In this document: positions 46,101-61,100 of the stretch, piece after piece
Position numbering within the stretch: the first letter of the stretch is position 1
Layout of the letters: every line of letters begins with the position of its first letter
Assembly: GCA_029263455.1 (NCBI GenBank)
Contig: JAJCXM010000022.1
Coordinates: 434,001-498,000 of the forward strand
DNA: 64,000 bases
Source: Holophagae bacterium
GTDB taxonomy: Bacteria; Acidobacteriota; Holophagae; Acanthopleuribacterales; Acanthopleuribacteraceae
Direction of reading: 5' to 3'
Notes under the pieces: generated by a model
Databases searched by the model: none
What the model was told of the DNA's origin: nothing
Seen by the model: the letters and a program-made list of their open reading frames with translations, nothing else
Translations under genes and position numbers: made by a program

Positions 46101-49100
46101 ACGATCCAGTCCAAAACCGCGAGACCACCACCGATCAGAACGGCTTTTACCGCGTGACTGGCATCGATGTTGGCCCCATCACCGTGCGCGCCCTAGCCAA
46201 TAATACGCTTGGATTAAGATCCGGGTATCTGACGCAGGCGGAATCGCCGCTCAGACTCGATGTTTACGTGGATACACCTGAAGGCGCCTTAACCGGACTT
46301 ATCCAATTCGAATCCGAAGGTCAAGATCTGCCGTTGGCGGATGCGTTTGTGGTATTCGCTCGTTACGGCGACGTGCTTTCGGAATTTGAAATTGCTGGAT
46401 TTTCTTTTCAGGCATCGGCTGTAAGCCAGACAGGCGCAGATGGCCGCTTCCTTATGGAACATATCCCTGCGGGTTTTGGGCAATTAACGTTACTCAGTCG
46501 CCAGTTTGGGATGAAGCAAGTTGAATTGACCATCTCGCCGGGCGCCGTTGAGGTATTTAACTGGACCTATCAGGTGGACGACGACCTCGAGTATGGAGGG
46601 ATAGCTCGTGGTCGTGTCTTAGTCGACGGTTTTGGCTTTGAGGGCGCCTGGGTTGCGGCAGCCGGTCGTGGCGTACAAACCAATGCATCCGGCCAATTCG
46701 AATTGCTAGATTTACCGCTCGACCAATTTTTATCGCTTAACTTATTTATGCCTGGCTCATCAACACCGAACGCGACCTTTGACATCTTCTTAGCTAAAAC
46801 TAACCCCATTGTTGAGAACCTCGAATTCAACATGAATGCGGCCATAACCGTGAGCGGACTGCTTCATGACGAGTTGGATCAGCCAGTGCCTTTTGCACCC
46901 ATATTCTCGCCACCCTATATCGAACGCGTGCGGCCCGTCGCAGAAACCAATGCTAGCGGCGAGTGGTCTTATCGCAGCACAAAACGTGGTCATGTCAATC
47001 TCACCGCCATCCGTCAACCCCACATCGCAGAAACCGAAATCTTCGTACAAGACGACGATATCTATGGGCTGATCATTCGAGAAACCGCTTCATCCGCGCT
47101 TAAGGTGCGTGTTTTTGACCCCGACGGCAATCCCATTCTGGCCAAAGTTAGACTCAAATCCCTGAGTCCCATCTTGCATCCAGATAGTTATGGTAAAGCG
47201 CAATATGGGCTGACTCACGATCTACTGACAGACGCAACTGGCGTGATTGATTTCCCGGAACTGAATTCAGGTGACTTTGAAGTCTGGGCCAGCAACCCGC
47301 TTTATGGCGATACGAATCATTTCACGGGTTATCTTGCGCCTCGTACACCCGACGACCCGATCGTGATCAGCCTCTCATTCCAGCAAGCGACACTGGCTAA
47401 TCTGTTTGGTACTGTCTTCGACGCGCAGGGCTTTCCCGTGGCCGATGGCATCCACGTCCAAGCGCGATTCGACAACATATTCGCGCCCATACGCACCAAC
47501 CCAAGCGGAGACTATCGCTATGAAAGCCTTGTTAATAGCAATGACCCGACTCGGGTCGAATTGCTTGCCTATAACCCGCAAACAGATCAGTTCGCCGTAT
47601 CAAGGATTGATTTGAGACAAGGGCTCAATTACCGGCAAGACCTGGTTTTGAAGAACCGCCGTAATGTCATCGTTCGCGTCGAAGACCACGAGGGTCAACC
47701 CGCCGATTTCGCGGCCGTTCAAATTGAATACAATAATGTCTTGTTCACGCCGCCAGCTGATCCCAGTGACCCGCTCTCCTTCGGTGAAGCCGATTTGCGA
47801 CGAGTGGTCGATATCGATCAGGTCACCTTAAACGATCCTGCCGCGCAATTCGATTCGGTCCCACTGGGTGAATTCACCATCAGAGCCAGCTCTGGCAACG
47901 GTTTAGCCGCTCTGCGATCTTTTATCCTGCCCAACTTGCCAGGCGACTTTGAAGTCGTGGTTCGGCTTGAAGCGGCTTCCCGTATTTCGGGAACCTTTTT
48001 CGACCATGGCGATCAACCAATCGCTGATGCTGAAGTGGAGCTGAAACAAGGTTCACGTGTTCTTCAACAGCACTTAACGGAGGGCGCTTCAGGAGACGTC
48101 GGCCATTTCGAATTTGATGAGTTGCCGATGCGCACCTATCAACTTGAAGGCTTAGACCCAACTACAGCGTTCACCGGGCGTGCGACCGCCACTACCTCGT
48201 CGTTTCACCCTGACGTAGAAGTTGATTTGAGATTGGACCCGATCGCTCATTTGGCAGGGACTGTCTTTTTTGCGGGTAGCCCGGTCGTGGGTGCCACGGT
48301 CGAATTGGCGGGCAGCGGAATCCTGTTGTCTACGGGAACAGACGATCTGGGTCGCTATCAGTTTGCGAATCTACCACTCAATAACTATCAGTTGTCGGCG
48401 TCCAAACTAGGCATTCCCTCAACCGTCGCCAGAACTACCGTCACCTTGTCCGAAGCCAATGTCGAACACATCCAAGACCTTTTCTTTATTGAAACTAAAG
48501 ATGTAGATGTACTCGTTTTGGATCCAGACGGCGTGCCGTTGCAGGACATATTGGTGACAATGGCAGCCAGTTCGGGACAAACCGGATTTGGTGATATCGC
48601 CTATTCCGATGAAGAAGGCATTGCTCACTTCACCGATATCACACCAGCAAGATACCAACTTGAGGCGGAGTCGCCGCAAGGCTTCAGTGATGCTACGGGT
48701 ACATTGGTGGTGGCCTCCTTAGACTACTCACCTGTGTGGCATAGCCTGCAATTCCCGGGCATTGGTTCGGTTTCGGGACATGTGCTTTTGAGTTCGGGTC
48801 AACCGCCAGGTCAGACCCTGGTTGTTACCGTTGAGACGCGAAACTTTGTGGGTAATTGGTACAGCTTAAGTAGCTTACCTGCCAACCAGGATGGCAGCTT
48901 CTTCATGCCCGGTCTCAACGTGGGACAGGGTTATCGTTTCTCAGTTGCCGATCCATCGACCCGCCAATCAGATTCACTCAAAGTCACGCTCGACTTTCAC
49001 GGCGAAAATCGCGCTATAGATTTGACGTTACAAGAAACGACCTACATCACAGGGTTAGTGCGACGCGCTGACGGGTCTGCTGCTCCCCACGTGAGGGTTA

Positions 49101-52100
49101 CTCTAAATGAACCGTTCTTCGACATTGCATATACCGATGGCTTAGGCGAGTTTTATCTAGAACCGGTTCCCGCAGGCTCATTCGAGTTGATCGCCGAAGA
49201 CCCGCTCTCACCACGATTGGCACGCTATCAGGGTGAGATTCTGACCGACGCGAATGGCTTCCCGATTCCTGCCAATATTGAACTAACCCTTGGCGGCCTG
49301 GCGACCGTCAACGGCATGGTCCGTTTAGGTGACGGCTCGCCCGTAACCTTTGGTGAAATGCGCCTGCAAGCTGAGTCCACTGGCGTGATCACAACCCCGA
49401 TCCAGGCTGACGGATCTTATTTGTTCTCGTTGGTTCCGCTCGGCAATTACCAGTTGACAGCATTTGACGGCGAACTCATTGCCTATAGTGCGGCGCAAAC
49501 GGTGCTATTAGATGTTGATGGCGGATCAGCCACTTTTGATGTCGACTTCCCAGCGAGTTATCAACTTAGCGGTCATCTCTTTATGCCTCCGACCCAACTA
49601 GTGGCGGGTGGAACGGTCGAGTTATGGAAGCGACCCGCAGGCTCTACCCAATACTTGCTTGTCTATCGAGCCACTACCGACGAGTTTGCGGCCTTCGGTT
49701 TTGACCATGTTTATCCAGGTAGCTACCAGCTGAAGGCCTCAAATGCTAGCTTAAGTGCGTTGGCGAGTTATGCGATCTCCATGCCCAGCGGGCCATGGGT
49801 TCATGATGTCTATCTAACGGAGCGTGCCACGGTCATTGGTCAGGTCATGGATGGTTCGTTGCGGCCCTTTACCAGTGGCAGTTTACAAGTTACGCAGTTT
49901 TGTCTGACCCAATCCGTTTCAATCGGCCCTGACGGTGGTTTTTTCCTCGATAACCTGGTTCCTGGCGATGTGACCTTTGTGGCGTCGTTGGTTTCTGGCT
50001 GGTTCAATATTGATCAGACGGTGACCTTGGGCGCTGGCACAAATGCCATCAATTTGCAGTCTCAACCCTCTGTGGATATTGCCGGACAAGCGATTGTTAT
50101 TTCGCCTCTGACACTCGTACCGCAAGTCTCTTTTTCATATAACGGGCGTAGCCGAGGCGTTTCGCTAAATGCCAGCGGCGATTTCGTTTTGTCTAGGGCC
50201 CCAGCCCAATCCGCACTGGAACTATCAATACGTCGCCAGACCCTTAGACGCGATGTAGCCATCAACACCGCTGTAACGAACATGGATTTGGGCGCTGTAT
50301 ATCTAGATAGTACGCCACCGGAAGTTAGCTTTGCGGATGCAGGTCAGACGGTTACTCAATTGCCTTATTCGATGCAATTCACGATCACGGAAACAGATCT
50401 TCAAAGCTCGATCGACGAAGATTCTCTCCTCGTGCGTGTCAATGGCAATGACGTAACCCACCTGTTCCAATTAACGGGTTCATTTTTATCGGCGAACTTT
50501 CAATATTTCCCCGATTTCATGGTGTTGGGAAACAACCAAGTACACCTTGAAGTGAAGAACACCAGCCGCGCAAAAGCAGACGTTAACTTTGATTTTGATT
50601 TGCAACCACAGGATTTTGCCTTGGTTGTGAATCTTGTTGATGTTGGCAGCCCCGTTGCCGGACAGGTCTCCTTCGCGGCCGCAAGCTACGTCGACACCGA
50701 TGCCTCCGGTCAAATTGTATTTAACAATCTATCGCAAGGGTCCTATCAACTTAAGGCTCGCGTTTCGGATTTAGGCGCTCGTGCCATTGCAAACGTGGGC
50801 GTCACGCCAACCGCTTTCTTGACGATAGAATTGGATCCAGTCGCTTCGTACACCGGTGAAGTGAGGCTCGTGGATAGTTCACCCGCAGCCAACGCCACTG
50901 TGTGGGTAGGACCATTTTGGGAAACCGCCGACGCAATGGGCGTATACAGCTTTGATCTGTTGCCGCTTTCAGCGCATGCACTATTTGGCAAGAGTGGTGC
51001 TCAGCTTGGCTACCTGTTAGGGCCCGAGCTCACGCTTAGTGGTCAATTGATCATTGATGTTGATGTGCAACTTGAAGGTTCGGGCCAAGTTCAAGGCGTT
51101 GTCTATGACGACGACGGTTTAACGCCAGTGCCCAACGCAGAAGTGACATTAACAACCCCAGGACTGCCGAGCTTCTTTGACCGGGCAACGACAAGTGACG
51201 CCAGTGGGGCTTATGCGCTTAATGAGGTCATCGCGCGGCACGCAAATTTGACCGCCTTAGACCCCGTCACCGAACGCATGGGATTTGCGGAATCAGACAT
51301 CATTGCAGATCAGGTGAACCAAATAGATATTGTTTTGGCGCCTGCCCGAGATCTGTTTGGGATATTGCTTGATAGTCAAGGTCAACCGCTACCTGATCAT
51401 ACTGTTGAATTGAGCGGACCACGTTCGGGCAACGTTCAGACCGAGGCACTGGGTCAGTTCCGTTTTGAAGATCTACCCATGAACGCCAATTACTCGATTT
51501 ACGCCGAACAGCGTGACCTTTTTGAATACCTCGAACTAGATGTTCAGTTACTCGAAGCGGACTTGGATGTGGGCTCTTTGACCATGGCCGTCGATCAGCC
51601 ACCCGTCATCAATTTATTGACGGTGACCGATCCCTTGGACCCTGTCGCGCCCGTTTATATGTCAGTCGACGTAAGCGACGACCGCCGCTTAAGTAACTGG
51701 GACATAAGATTTTTGGATGGTGCAACCAGTGTTGGACATTCCTATGGTGGGCTTAATGGTACGACATGGGTGCGCACGAGATCGGTAGACGTGAATAATG
51801 CCGTGACCGCATCCCAATTGACCTATAACTTCACAGTTACTGATCATTGGGATCAAACGACCGTCGTGTCTCAGACGGTGAATGTTGTGCTTGATGCTGA
51901 ACCGCCAGTTGTTGCCATCACGGCACCGCTGGCAGGCAGTGAGTTTTTTGGCGGAGACCGCATGACGATTCGTGTTGATGCCACAGATAACTTTAGTGTT
52001 GACCGCGTCGAGTTGTCGGTGGCAAGTGATCCGCCTATTCAATTGAGCGACCAGAACGCGCCCTTCCAATTCACCATCGATGCGCCGTTTGTGGCTACGG

Positions 52101-55100
52101 CAACAAACGTTCCTTTTACAGTGACGGCTTACGATCAACGAGACAATTCTGCCGTTGCTGCATCCGATTTCCAGTTATTGCCGCTTACCACGACCGGTGT
52201 TCCTGAACTGACGTTGAACGCGCCCGTGGCTAACCAGCCTCTGCCTATCTGGTTGACTCAAGGCCTACAGCTTCGTGTGGCCGCAGAAGCCAGTGATCCG
52301 GACGGTTTATGGAATTACACCCTCTTCATCAACGACATAGAAGTGCAATCAAATCTGTTGTCAGGTACAACGGATCTGATAGATGCGACTTACGTTATCG
52401 GGCCCGAGTTCCGGGATTTGACTAGCATGGATGTATCACTACTTGTTCGCGACATCGGCGGCCAGAGCACACGCCGTGATGTCACGATCCAGAACATTTT
52501 GGGTGTATCACTGGAAGCATTGGTGATAGGCGTCAATGACTTCCAATACGACGGTCAATCATTGATCTTGGTAGGTGGCTCACACCTGATTGACGGCGAC
52601 CATCAATTCCAGAACCTGGTGCTCGTCAATGGCGCAGAACTCGGCCAAACCGCCACACACGATGTGTTCCCAGAAGTGGTTCGCACTCAATTGCAAATCG
52701 ACGAACATTTTGTGGTGGATTATGGCTCAATCGTTAATTTTGATGGTGCAGGTTATAGCGGTCTGCCCCCGGAACTGAATATCGCGACGGGTACAGCTTC
52801 ACACGCAGGCTTGGCTCACGACGGTACGAACCCAGCCGAAATTTACGGATCTCCCTTTCAACCCAACCGGCCTGGCTCATACTGGGGCGGTGGTTGCCTG
52901 CGTGTCATCGCACCAGATCAATGGATTTTGGGTGATATTAGTTCTGATGGCGCTCGCCGTACGTCGTCACCTCATTGGGGATCTGGTGGCAGTATTTGGC
53001 TGAGCGCGACTCAATTCCATGGCTTTGGCAACATCGGAGCCAACGGCTATCCGGGCAAACTCTCGCAAAGTTCGTTTGGTGGTTCTGGCGGACGTGTCGC
53101 CATTGAAGGTGACTTCCAAGGCACGGTGATGGCCGTTGGTGGCAAACAAGGGAACGCAGGCGGCGCGGCAGGAACCGTTTACCGGCGCACACTAGACGCC
53201 TCAAAGCCAGACGGATATCTAGACGAATTGAGCATCCAGAATGACGACGTCAATGCCGACAGTCAACCCACCTTATTGCAAGAACTAGGTCCGTTCCAGG
53301 TTGATCAAGATGTGTTTGTCCGTTTTGAGACGGTGGGGCCGGATACATTCCAGGTCTTGGATATCCCGGCTGGCTGGAACTATTTGGATGTGGCTGGCTT
53401 TAAAGTCGTCTCCGACGTGGACCCCGTTGGCGTTGCGATCATGCGCAACCAGTCGACTGAACTCTGGTTGGCAGCCAATGAGACGCTTGTCTTGAACCCG
53501 GGCAATCAAGTGCGACTTGTGGCAAAGTTCGACCACATCGTGATTGGTAAACGAGCGGTCGTTGAGCTAGCGGGCAAGCTATCTAGCCCGTCACTCGTTA
53601 TCGATAACGGCACTTTGGCCGGTCGTTGGGCGCACGCCGATGTGTCCGCTATCGAACCTGTTTTGCTGAATGATATTTGGATACGCGGCTCTGTTCAATT
53701 CGCCGATTTGATCACCCATGCGGGTTTCACCTTGGATATACGTGGATCCTTATTGACAAATCTCTTTGACCATCAAGTAGGCGATGTCACCTTGGATGGC
53801 GAAATCGTGGCCAATACGCTGAATACGGGTGTTGGGGCCAATATCCTGACCCCAGCAGGCCTCTTAGGCGCAACCATTACCTTGGACGCCAATGCGCTTT
53901 CCTTGGCTGGCAATGTAGAAGCTCGTAGAAACGGGATGGTATTGGATACCAGTGATCCCGAGCAGTTGGCTCGGTCTCGCAGCCATGGCGGCGTGGGTTA
54001 TCTACCCACTTCCACCAAGACCTATGGCAGTTTGTACGACCCGAAATCTCAAGGGAACGGTGCGACCCATGCGGGTGGGATCATCAATATTCTTGCCCAG
54101 GATTTCTCTCTCGATGGCTCACTCAATGCCAGCAGCACGAGTCATAGCTCCGGTGGCACTGTGCATGTCAGCGCTACAACCATGGCGGGAGCGGGTCAGA
54201 TTTCTGCCAATGGCTGTTCAAGTTGTAATGGTGGTGGCGGCGGGGGTCGTATTGCACTTTTAGTAAACGACCCTAGCTTGTTTATCGGGCTCGTCGAAGC
54301 GCGCGCACAATCTGGCGGCGGAGCGGGCACGGTTTATTATCGAACCGACCAATGGCCTTTGGGTCGACTGGTTGTCGATAACGGCGGATTAGATGGCGGA
54401 TCGGCAAGTCAGCCTAAAGACCGTGAGACTCTATTGCCAGGATTAGGCGTGCGCACGGCTGGGCAGGCCACAGGCGGTACGGAAATCTTGGGTTCAGATT
54501 TTGCCGATAGTTTGTCGGGTCTGCACCTGGTAGTCGATGGTTTTGCGCCGTTACCAATATTAGAGAACACTGACACTCAGATCCTGCCGGTAACATCCTT
54601 CCCCAGCATTGAGGCAGGTGGCTCGTTCTCAGGGCTACATCGCCTGAACGTCGTAGAAATTCGCGGTAATGCGCACCTTGTGAGTATCGACCCCATCGAA
54701 GTCACCGATGAATTGATTTTCGTGGATGGCTCGATTTCAGCTCCTGATATTAGCTACCCTCCCGGCTTTGTATTCAGGGATGGCTCTATTACCCTCGATG
54801 CGCCACTAAGTAGCAATGAGTTGATTCTGGATAATTTCCATATGACCGTGCCTTTTCCGTTGAGTCTGGATTCGATTCAACTACTCAACGGTTCGACGCT
54901 TGTTTATCGGGAACCCATCAGCGCGCAAACCATTGCCGTCGACGCATCAACCTTACAAGCCGAAATCGAGAATCCCGTTGCCGGCATAAAATGTGTGGAC
55001 CTATCACTATTAAATGGTGCGTTGTGGACTGTATCGGACCTTCCCGCCACAACAAGTGATCCCTATGCCATCGACGCCGAAATTACGGGCACTCTGCTAA

Positions 55101-58100
55101 TTGATTCGAGTTCATCCATTACGACAGGCTTGCAAGACAAGAATATACGCAAGCGTTTCGAATGGCCTTTGGGTGTGACCTATAACCCAAGCAACAGCGA
55201 TATTAGTCATGCGGGCGTAGGGCGTTTGTATTCCGGTATGGACGCCAAGAGTTCGGGCTCATTTGCCCGGCCAAACCGTTTTGGTAGCGTCTATGGCGGC
55301 GGACTCGTCCAGCTCAATGCGAACCACATGCAAATCGATGGCAGCATTCAAGCCAACGGGTTTAGTATTGGATCAGGTGGATCGATTCATCTGCAAAGTC
55401 AAACGCTTGCGGGCGCTGGACGGGTCGAAGCAAAGCCGGCCCATCGTCGCAGTGGCGGTGGGCGCATAGCCGTTCACTACGCCAACGACGCTAGTTTCCG
55501 CGACACGCTCGTATTTGATACGGCTTTTGACACCGTAGAGGCTAATTCACTCTATGTTGGCGGAGCAGGGACCGTCTTTTTCCAGTCGGCCAGCCAGGAA
55601 TACGGCGAACTGATAGTCGATCAGAAAATATCTTCAGCCACCACATCCTCGTCACCACAGGAGTATTCAGCTCGCAGACGCTTTACCGCCGTTCCTGGCT
55701 TTGATGAAATCAATTTGTTTAGTGATACAACGCCTCAGGATCTGACCACCATTACGGATCCCAGTTGGAGTTTGCCTCCTGATTTGACGGGCTTGACGTT
55801 GATCGTTGACTCACCAACACCTTTTGAAAGTCGCATCCTTGCAAGCACGTTCACTTCGATCACGGTTGATCGTGATTTACCCAAACCGATTGCCGATGGT
55901 ACGCCGATGCGACTCGTGCTCAAGCTGGACAAGCTGACGCTACGAAATGGGGGACAACTCTATTTTGAAGGCGAAATTGAAGTCACCGAATTGAATCTGG
56001 AAGGGACTTACCTCAACAGCGTTTGGGCCAAGGACCTTCTTGGTCTGCCGGACCAAATCCAATGGATCGATCAAAAAGTACGCTTCATCCTCGATCAACC
56101 TAGCTGGCAGAGCAAGCAAATAGAAGCGAACAACACGCATATCTATATAGATAAGCCGCTCGAGATGAATAGCTTGTCATTGGTGAATAGCCAAGCCATG
56201 CACTCTCTTTATGACAGTACGGACTTGTTCTTTGCGCCACGATTTGAACTGACCGCTGATTCTGTTGTCATGGATTCCTCTAGCTCCATCGACGTAAGTG
56301 CTCGAGTAGAGAGCTTCGCTCATAATGGGATACGCAATAGCCACGGCGGTGTGGGAACCAGCACCGAAACCACCTATGGTTCTCTGTTTAGACCAATTGA
56401 CTATGGCAGTGCCAACTCCGGTGAGTTAGCCGGTGGCGCTGTGCGTTTGCAGGTCAATAATCTTTCCGAAGCAACCATCAACGCTGCCGGTGACCGTGGC
56501 GCAGGTGGCTCAATCTGGATTGAAGCCAATCACATCGCAGGTGACCTCAACCTGGACGCCTCTGTCTCAAGAAGCTTCACGCGCGGCGGCGGTGGCCGCA
56601 TCGCCGTTAATTACGACCAACTGGACGGTGTCATCATTGCTGATGCGCGCGGCATCCGCAGTGCTGGCACGATCTATCAACGACATCGGCCAAGTCAACC
56701 TTTCGGTTTACTTACCATTCAAGACATGACCGGCAGTAACCCTGCAGCCACCAGACTTCCTGGCTTTGCGCCTGCCACTTTAGCGGCTGGATTTACCCAG
56801 GATTATGATCTTGCCAGTGATCGAACCAGCTTGCGCATTCCGGCACTCACCCTGACTGAAAACTTCGTGGACCACCACTTAATGTTCCAGGGTAATGAGG
56901 CGATGCGATTCGTGATTGTCGATCAGCAGCAGCAGGGTAGCGATGCCCTATTCACTTTAGCAGGGGAAGTGCCGTCACTAGCCATCGGTGATGCCTACCA
57001 ATTGGCCGTAGTCTTAGATGACTTTGATCTGTGCGCTACTTGCAGCATGGGCGTCGAGAATGTGCGACTCATTGTCATTGACGATGTACCGCCGGTTATC
57101 GATATGGTCACCGCTTCTCCGCTCATCGGTGGCGTGCTCGATTCCGGTCAACTATTCGACGTTGAGGTGACGGGCTCAGATAACCAGGCGCTTAACCGCG
57201 CAGAAATTTCGTGGGACGGACAGGTATTCACTCTGATGGGCGACAGCCCCTACCAGCTGCAGTTACAAGCGCCAGTCGTCGGCGTCGCCACCGATATGCA
57301 GTTAAGTGTTGTGCTCTTTGATGCCGGTGATTTGGCTTCGCTACCTGCCAATCAAATGATTCAGGTGGTTGAGCCGGATATGATTGATCCTGTGCCCACC
57401 ATCGAATCACCAACCGCAGGCACACAGGTCAGTCCCGACACGCCATTCATAGTGACGGTTTCAGCATCTGACAATCGCCTTGTGTCCTCAATCTCGATCA
57501 CCTTCAACGGTGAAACCAGCGAGCATATCTACGCTGAAGGTACTTGGGGACAAGCGGTTGACTTCAACGTTACCGCACCGTCCAGCGGCGGAATCTACCC
57601 CATCCAACTTAGTGCGACAGATCTACAAGGTAATATGAGCAGCGTTTCAATCGACATTGAAGTTGATGCCTCGGACACAGAAGCTCCAGTGATTACCGTG
57701 CTTATGCCTACTCAGTCATCTGCTGCAGAAGGCGATGTTTTAGCCATCGAAGTTGAATTGTCCGATGCCAGCGCGATTCAATCGGCGCAGGCCACTTTGT
57801 TAGGCACAGTCGCTCAACTCACCGAGTCCGGCGGCGTCTATCTGGGTAGCTTACCAGTCTCGGCACCCATGTCGCTAATCGACGCAGCATCTATTTCCAT
57901 TGAAGCCAGCGACATCCACGGTAATTCGTCGATGGTTCCCGTACCCATGCAGGTGACCGCATCCAATTACGCGTTACCCACATTACACGTCAACGCACCT
58001 GCTCAAGGATCAACGGTTGAGAGTCTTCAAGCCGCCGTCATTGCGCTCGAATTGCGCTATTTAAACGAGGATGCGGAGGCGCCGTCTCCGGGTTGGTCTC

Positions 58101-61100
58101 ACACAGCTAGTAGCCGATCCGTCGACTGGCGACTCGACTCAGTTTCACCTCACTTGGGCCTATCTTCGTGGCGTATCCCGGACCAAGCTTCAAACGTGGC
58201 TTCACTGAATTCGCCCTTCTTTACGCCTGCCAATGGCAGCAAACTCAGCTTCTGGAACAAAATGACCGTCAATCCTCGTGTCGATGCCGGTCAACTATTT
58301 GTCGAGACTTATTTGGCCAAGACAGGCAAACGTGTTGTTACTGCCGTGACCGATTTTGAGATGGGCGGCTATAAAGATGTCATTAACCAATCAAGTAATC
58401 CCGCCTTTGGTCAACAAGCATGGACTGGCAACTTTGACTACGAACCTTGTGTCGTCGATCTGTCGCCTTGGCAGGGTCAGGCCATTCGTCTCACCTGGCG
58501 TTACTCCAGCAATAGCACCACCAACGGCGTGTATTGGGCTATCGACGATATTCGCGTGAGTCATTTGGGCGGTCCCGCCAATCTGACTCAGTTCCAAGTT
58601 GATATTGACGGTAATCTTTTTGATCTGGAAGCTGAACGTCCATACCTACCCGTCATAGCACCAAATGTCGCCATAGCAACCACACAAAGCTGGCGATTCC
58701 TGGCAACAACACCGGATAATTTGTCACTAGAGATCTCCCATCAATTCAATTTGATCCCCGATGCCACGGCGCCTGAACTCGAATTGATCGCACCAGCATC
58801 CTACGCGGTGGTGAATTTTGGCGATCCGCTGCAGGTTGCTCCGCTTGTTTCGGAACCCAGCCAGGGATTGCTTGTGCTCGGCTTTGAACCGCCATATGCG
58901 GGAATCGATAATCGATCGGCTAATCCGGCTGGTTTCGAAAACCTGATGCTGGCCCAAGATCATGTGCAATTCGACTTACTCAATGGCAATAATTTTGACG
59001 CGTCAGTCGAAACAACTGCGCTCGTGGTTCCAAACGCAGGAAGGCTAACCTTCTCGCAATCATTCTCCCAGAGCCAAGCCACGGCGGGATCCATCATGGA
59101 GATCAGCACCGATGGCGGTGCAAACTGGTCCGACCTTGCGCTTTCAGTTGTGGGTGGATATGACGGCGTTTTTGGCTCGTCAACAGCGGCAGGATGGGAA
59201 GATCGCCCCTGCTGGACGCCAGAAAGTAACCCGAATATTGAGGTCGACCTCAGTTCTTATGCCGGTCAACGCGTGCAATTGCGCTGGAGCCTGCGCAAAG
59301 TGAATTTCACGGCCGTCACCTGGACGTTAACGCAAGCGCAGTTGAGCGGCGTCTACGCCGATGATGCCAGTCGCATCGATGTTGTCGAATTTGACTATGC
59401 CGGTTCGCAGTTGCAGGATACGAGCTTGCCGTTCACGGCCGATTTCGTTAACCCCAGTCCTTTGGGCACTGAGACTCAGGTGATCACGATCACGGCTCGG
59501 GACCTTATTGGAAATCAAAGTCAGTTGACGCGTCCGATTCTGGTTGTTGGTTCTCAAACGCAACAATTGAGTTCGGCCCAGATTATGGCTGGCGATGCTA
59601 CTTACGATGGTCAAGACATCCTGCTTCATGCAGGCAGCCATTCCATTGAGGGTAGCCATCAATTTGCTTCACTTGTACTTCAAGATGGCGCTGTCATGAG
59701 TCACGCTATGACAAGCGATGTCATGAATCCTGCTGGACTGGATTTGAACATAGCGGGCAGTTTCGTCGTTGCCAACAATGCTCAACTCGATGTAGATGGG
59801 CTCGGATACCCACAAGATATGACCGACCCAAGTCTTGGGTTGCTTTCTGGGCACGGACACGCGGGCCTCGGTCAAGGTGAAGATGAGGGCAGCTATGGTT
59901 CCGTTGTCGCACCATTCACGGTTGGTTCTGCCACCGGCGGTGGTCGCATTCGCATTCAGGCGAACGAACTGATTATTAACGGTGCCATTCATGCGGACGG
60001 CAAGCCTTATAACGGTCAATTTGGGTCGGGCGGTTCCATCCACTTAATAGGCAACACGTCGATTTCCGGTCAGGGCACCATTTCCGCTAACGGCTATTCG
60101 GGCAACCGAGCGAGTTTCGTGGGAGGCGGAGGCGGACGCATCGCTTTAACAAGCAATGGTTCGCTTGATTTCAGTGGCTCCGTTTCTGCGTTCGGAGGCC
60201 GCGAAGCGGGTTCCGGCACCATTTATCGTTTTGCACCGGGCATTGATCAATGTGATGTTGTGGGCTTCAGCAACGATGAAAGCCGTCACATGACACCTTT
60301 AGACACACTCGATGTGACGCCACAACTGCTGCGCGTCCAACATGCTCGTGTCTCTCAAACAGGTCCATTACCAGGAACCTCGTTTGAAGTCACTGATGGC
60401 GAGCTGGGCTTTGACCTGGCACAGTTGGTCGACCTCAGAGGTCGCCTTCTGAATACCGACGCGCGTCTGTCTGGCGATTTGATGTTGGACCTAGAGATCA
60501 TCATCCCAGGTTCAAGGAACCGCGGTTCACTCGAATTGGCGGGTACCATCAACACAGGCTCGTTGAATCTAGTGGCCGCTCAGGGCAACCAAGAGATTGG
60601 CTTCGTTGGAACCTGGAATGCACCTTCGCTGATCAATTCAAACGTCACGATTCGTTCCATGGATGATTATGCGAATGAAGCCATGCGCTTCCAGATCACA
60701 GGTAACATGAGCGTTTCATACGATGCCGTTATTGATGCGCGAAACGGGGCGGGTATTAACGCGAACCGGTACTCCCATGGCGGCTTTGGTCTTCAGTATT
60801 TACAAGGCGGAGCCATCGAAGAAGTGACAGGCGAGTCACCTTACGGTTCGTTCTATGCGCCCAACACGCCAGGAGGCGTAGGTGGCATCATTCACATTGA
60901 GTCGAACCAATTGACGGTGGACGGTGTCATTAAAGCGGATGGTTCGGGATTAGACGGAGCTGGCGGATCAGCAGGCTCCGTGAACATTGAAGTTAATCAA
61001 TTGTTGGGCAGTGGCACCATTAGCGCTCATGGCGGTCAAGAATACGACGTGGGCAACATTGTCGAAGTGGCCGGATCGGGCGGACGCATCGCCATTCGCG

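Noticed and set aside
45701-51590. Recent tandem DNA duplication or phase-variable repeats
   Set aside because: The repeats share a protein pattern but little nucleotide identity, and no short perfect tandem units are seen.
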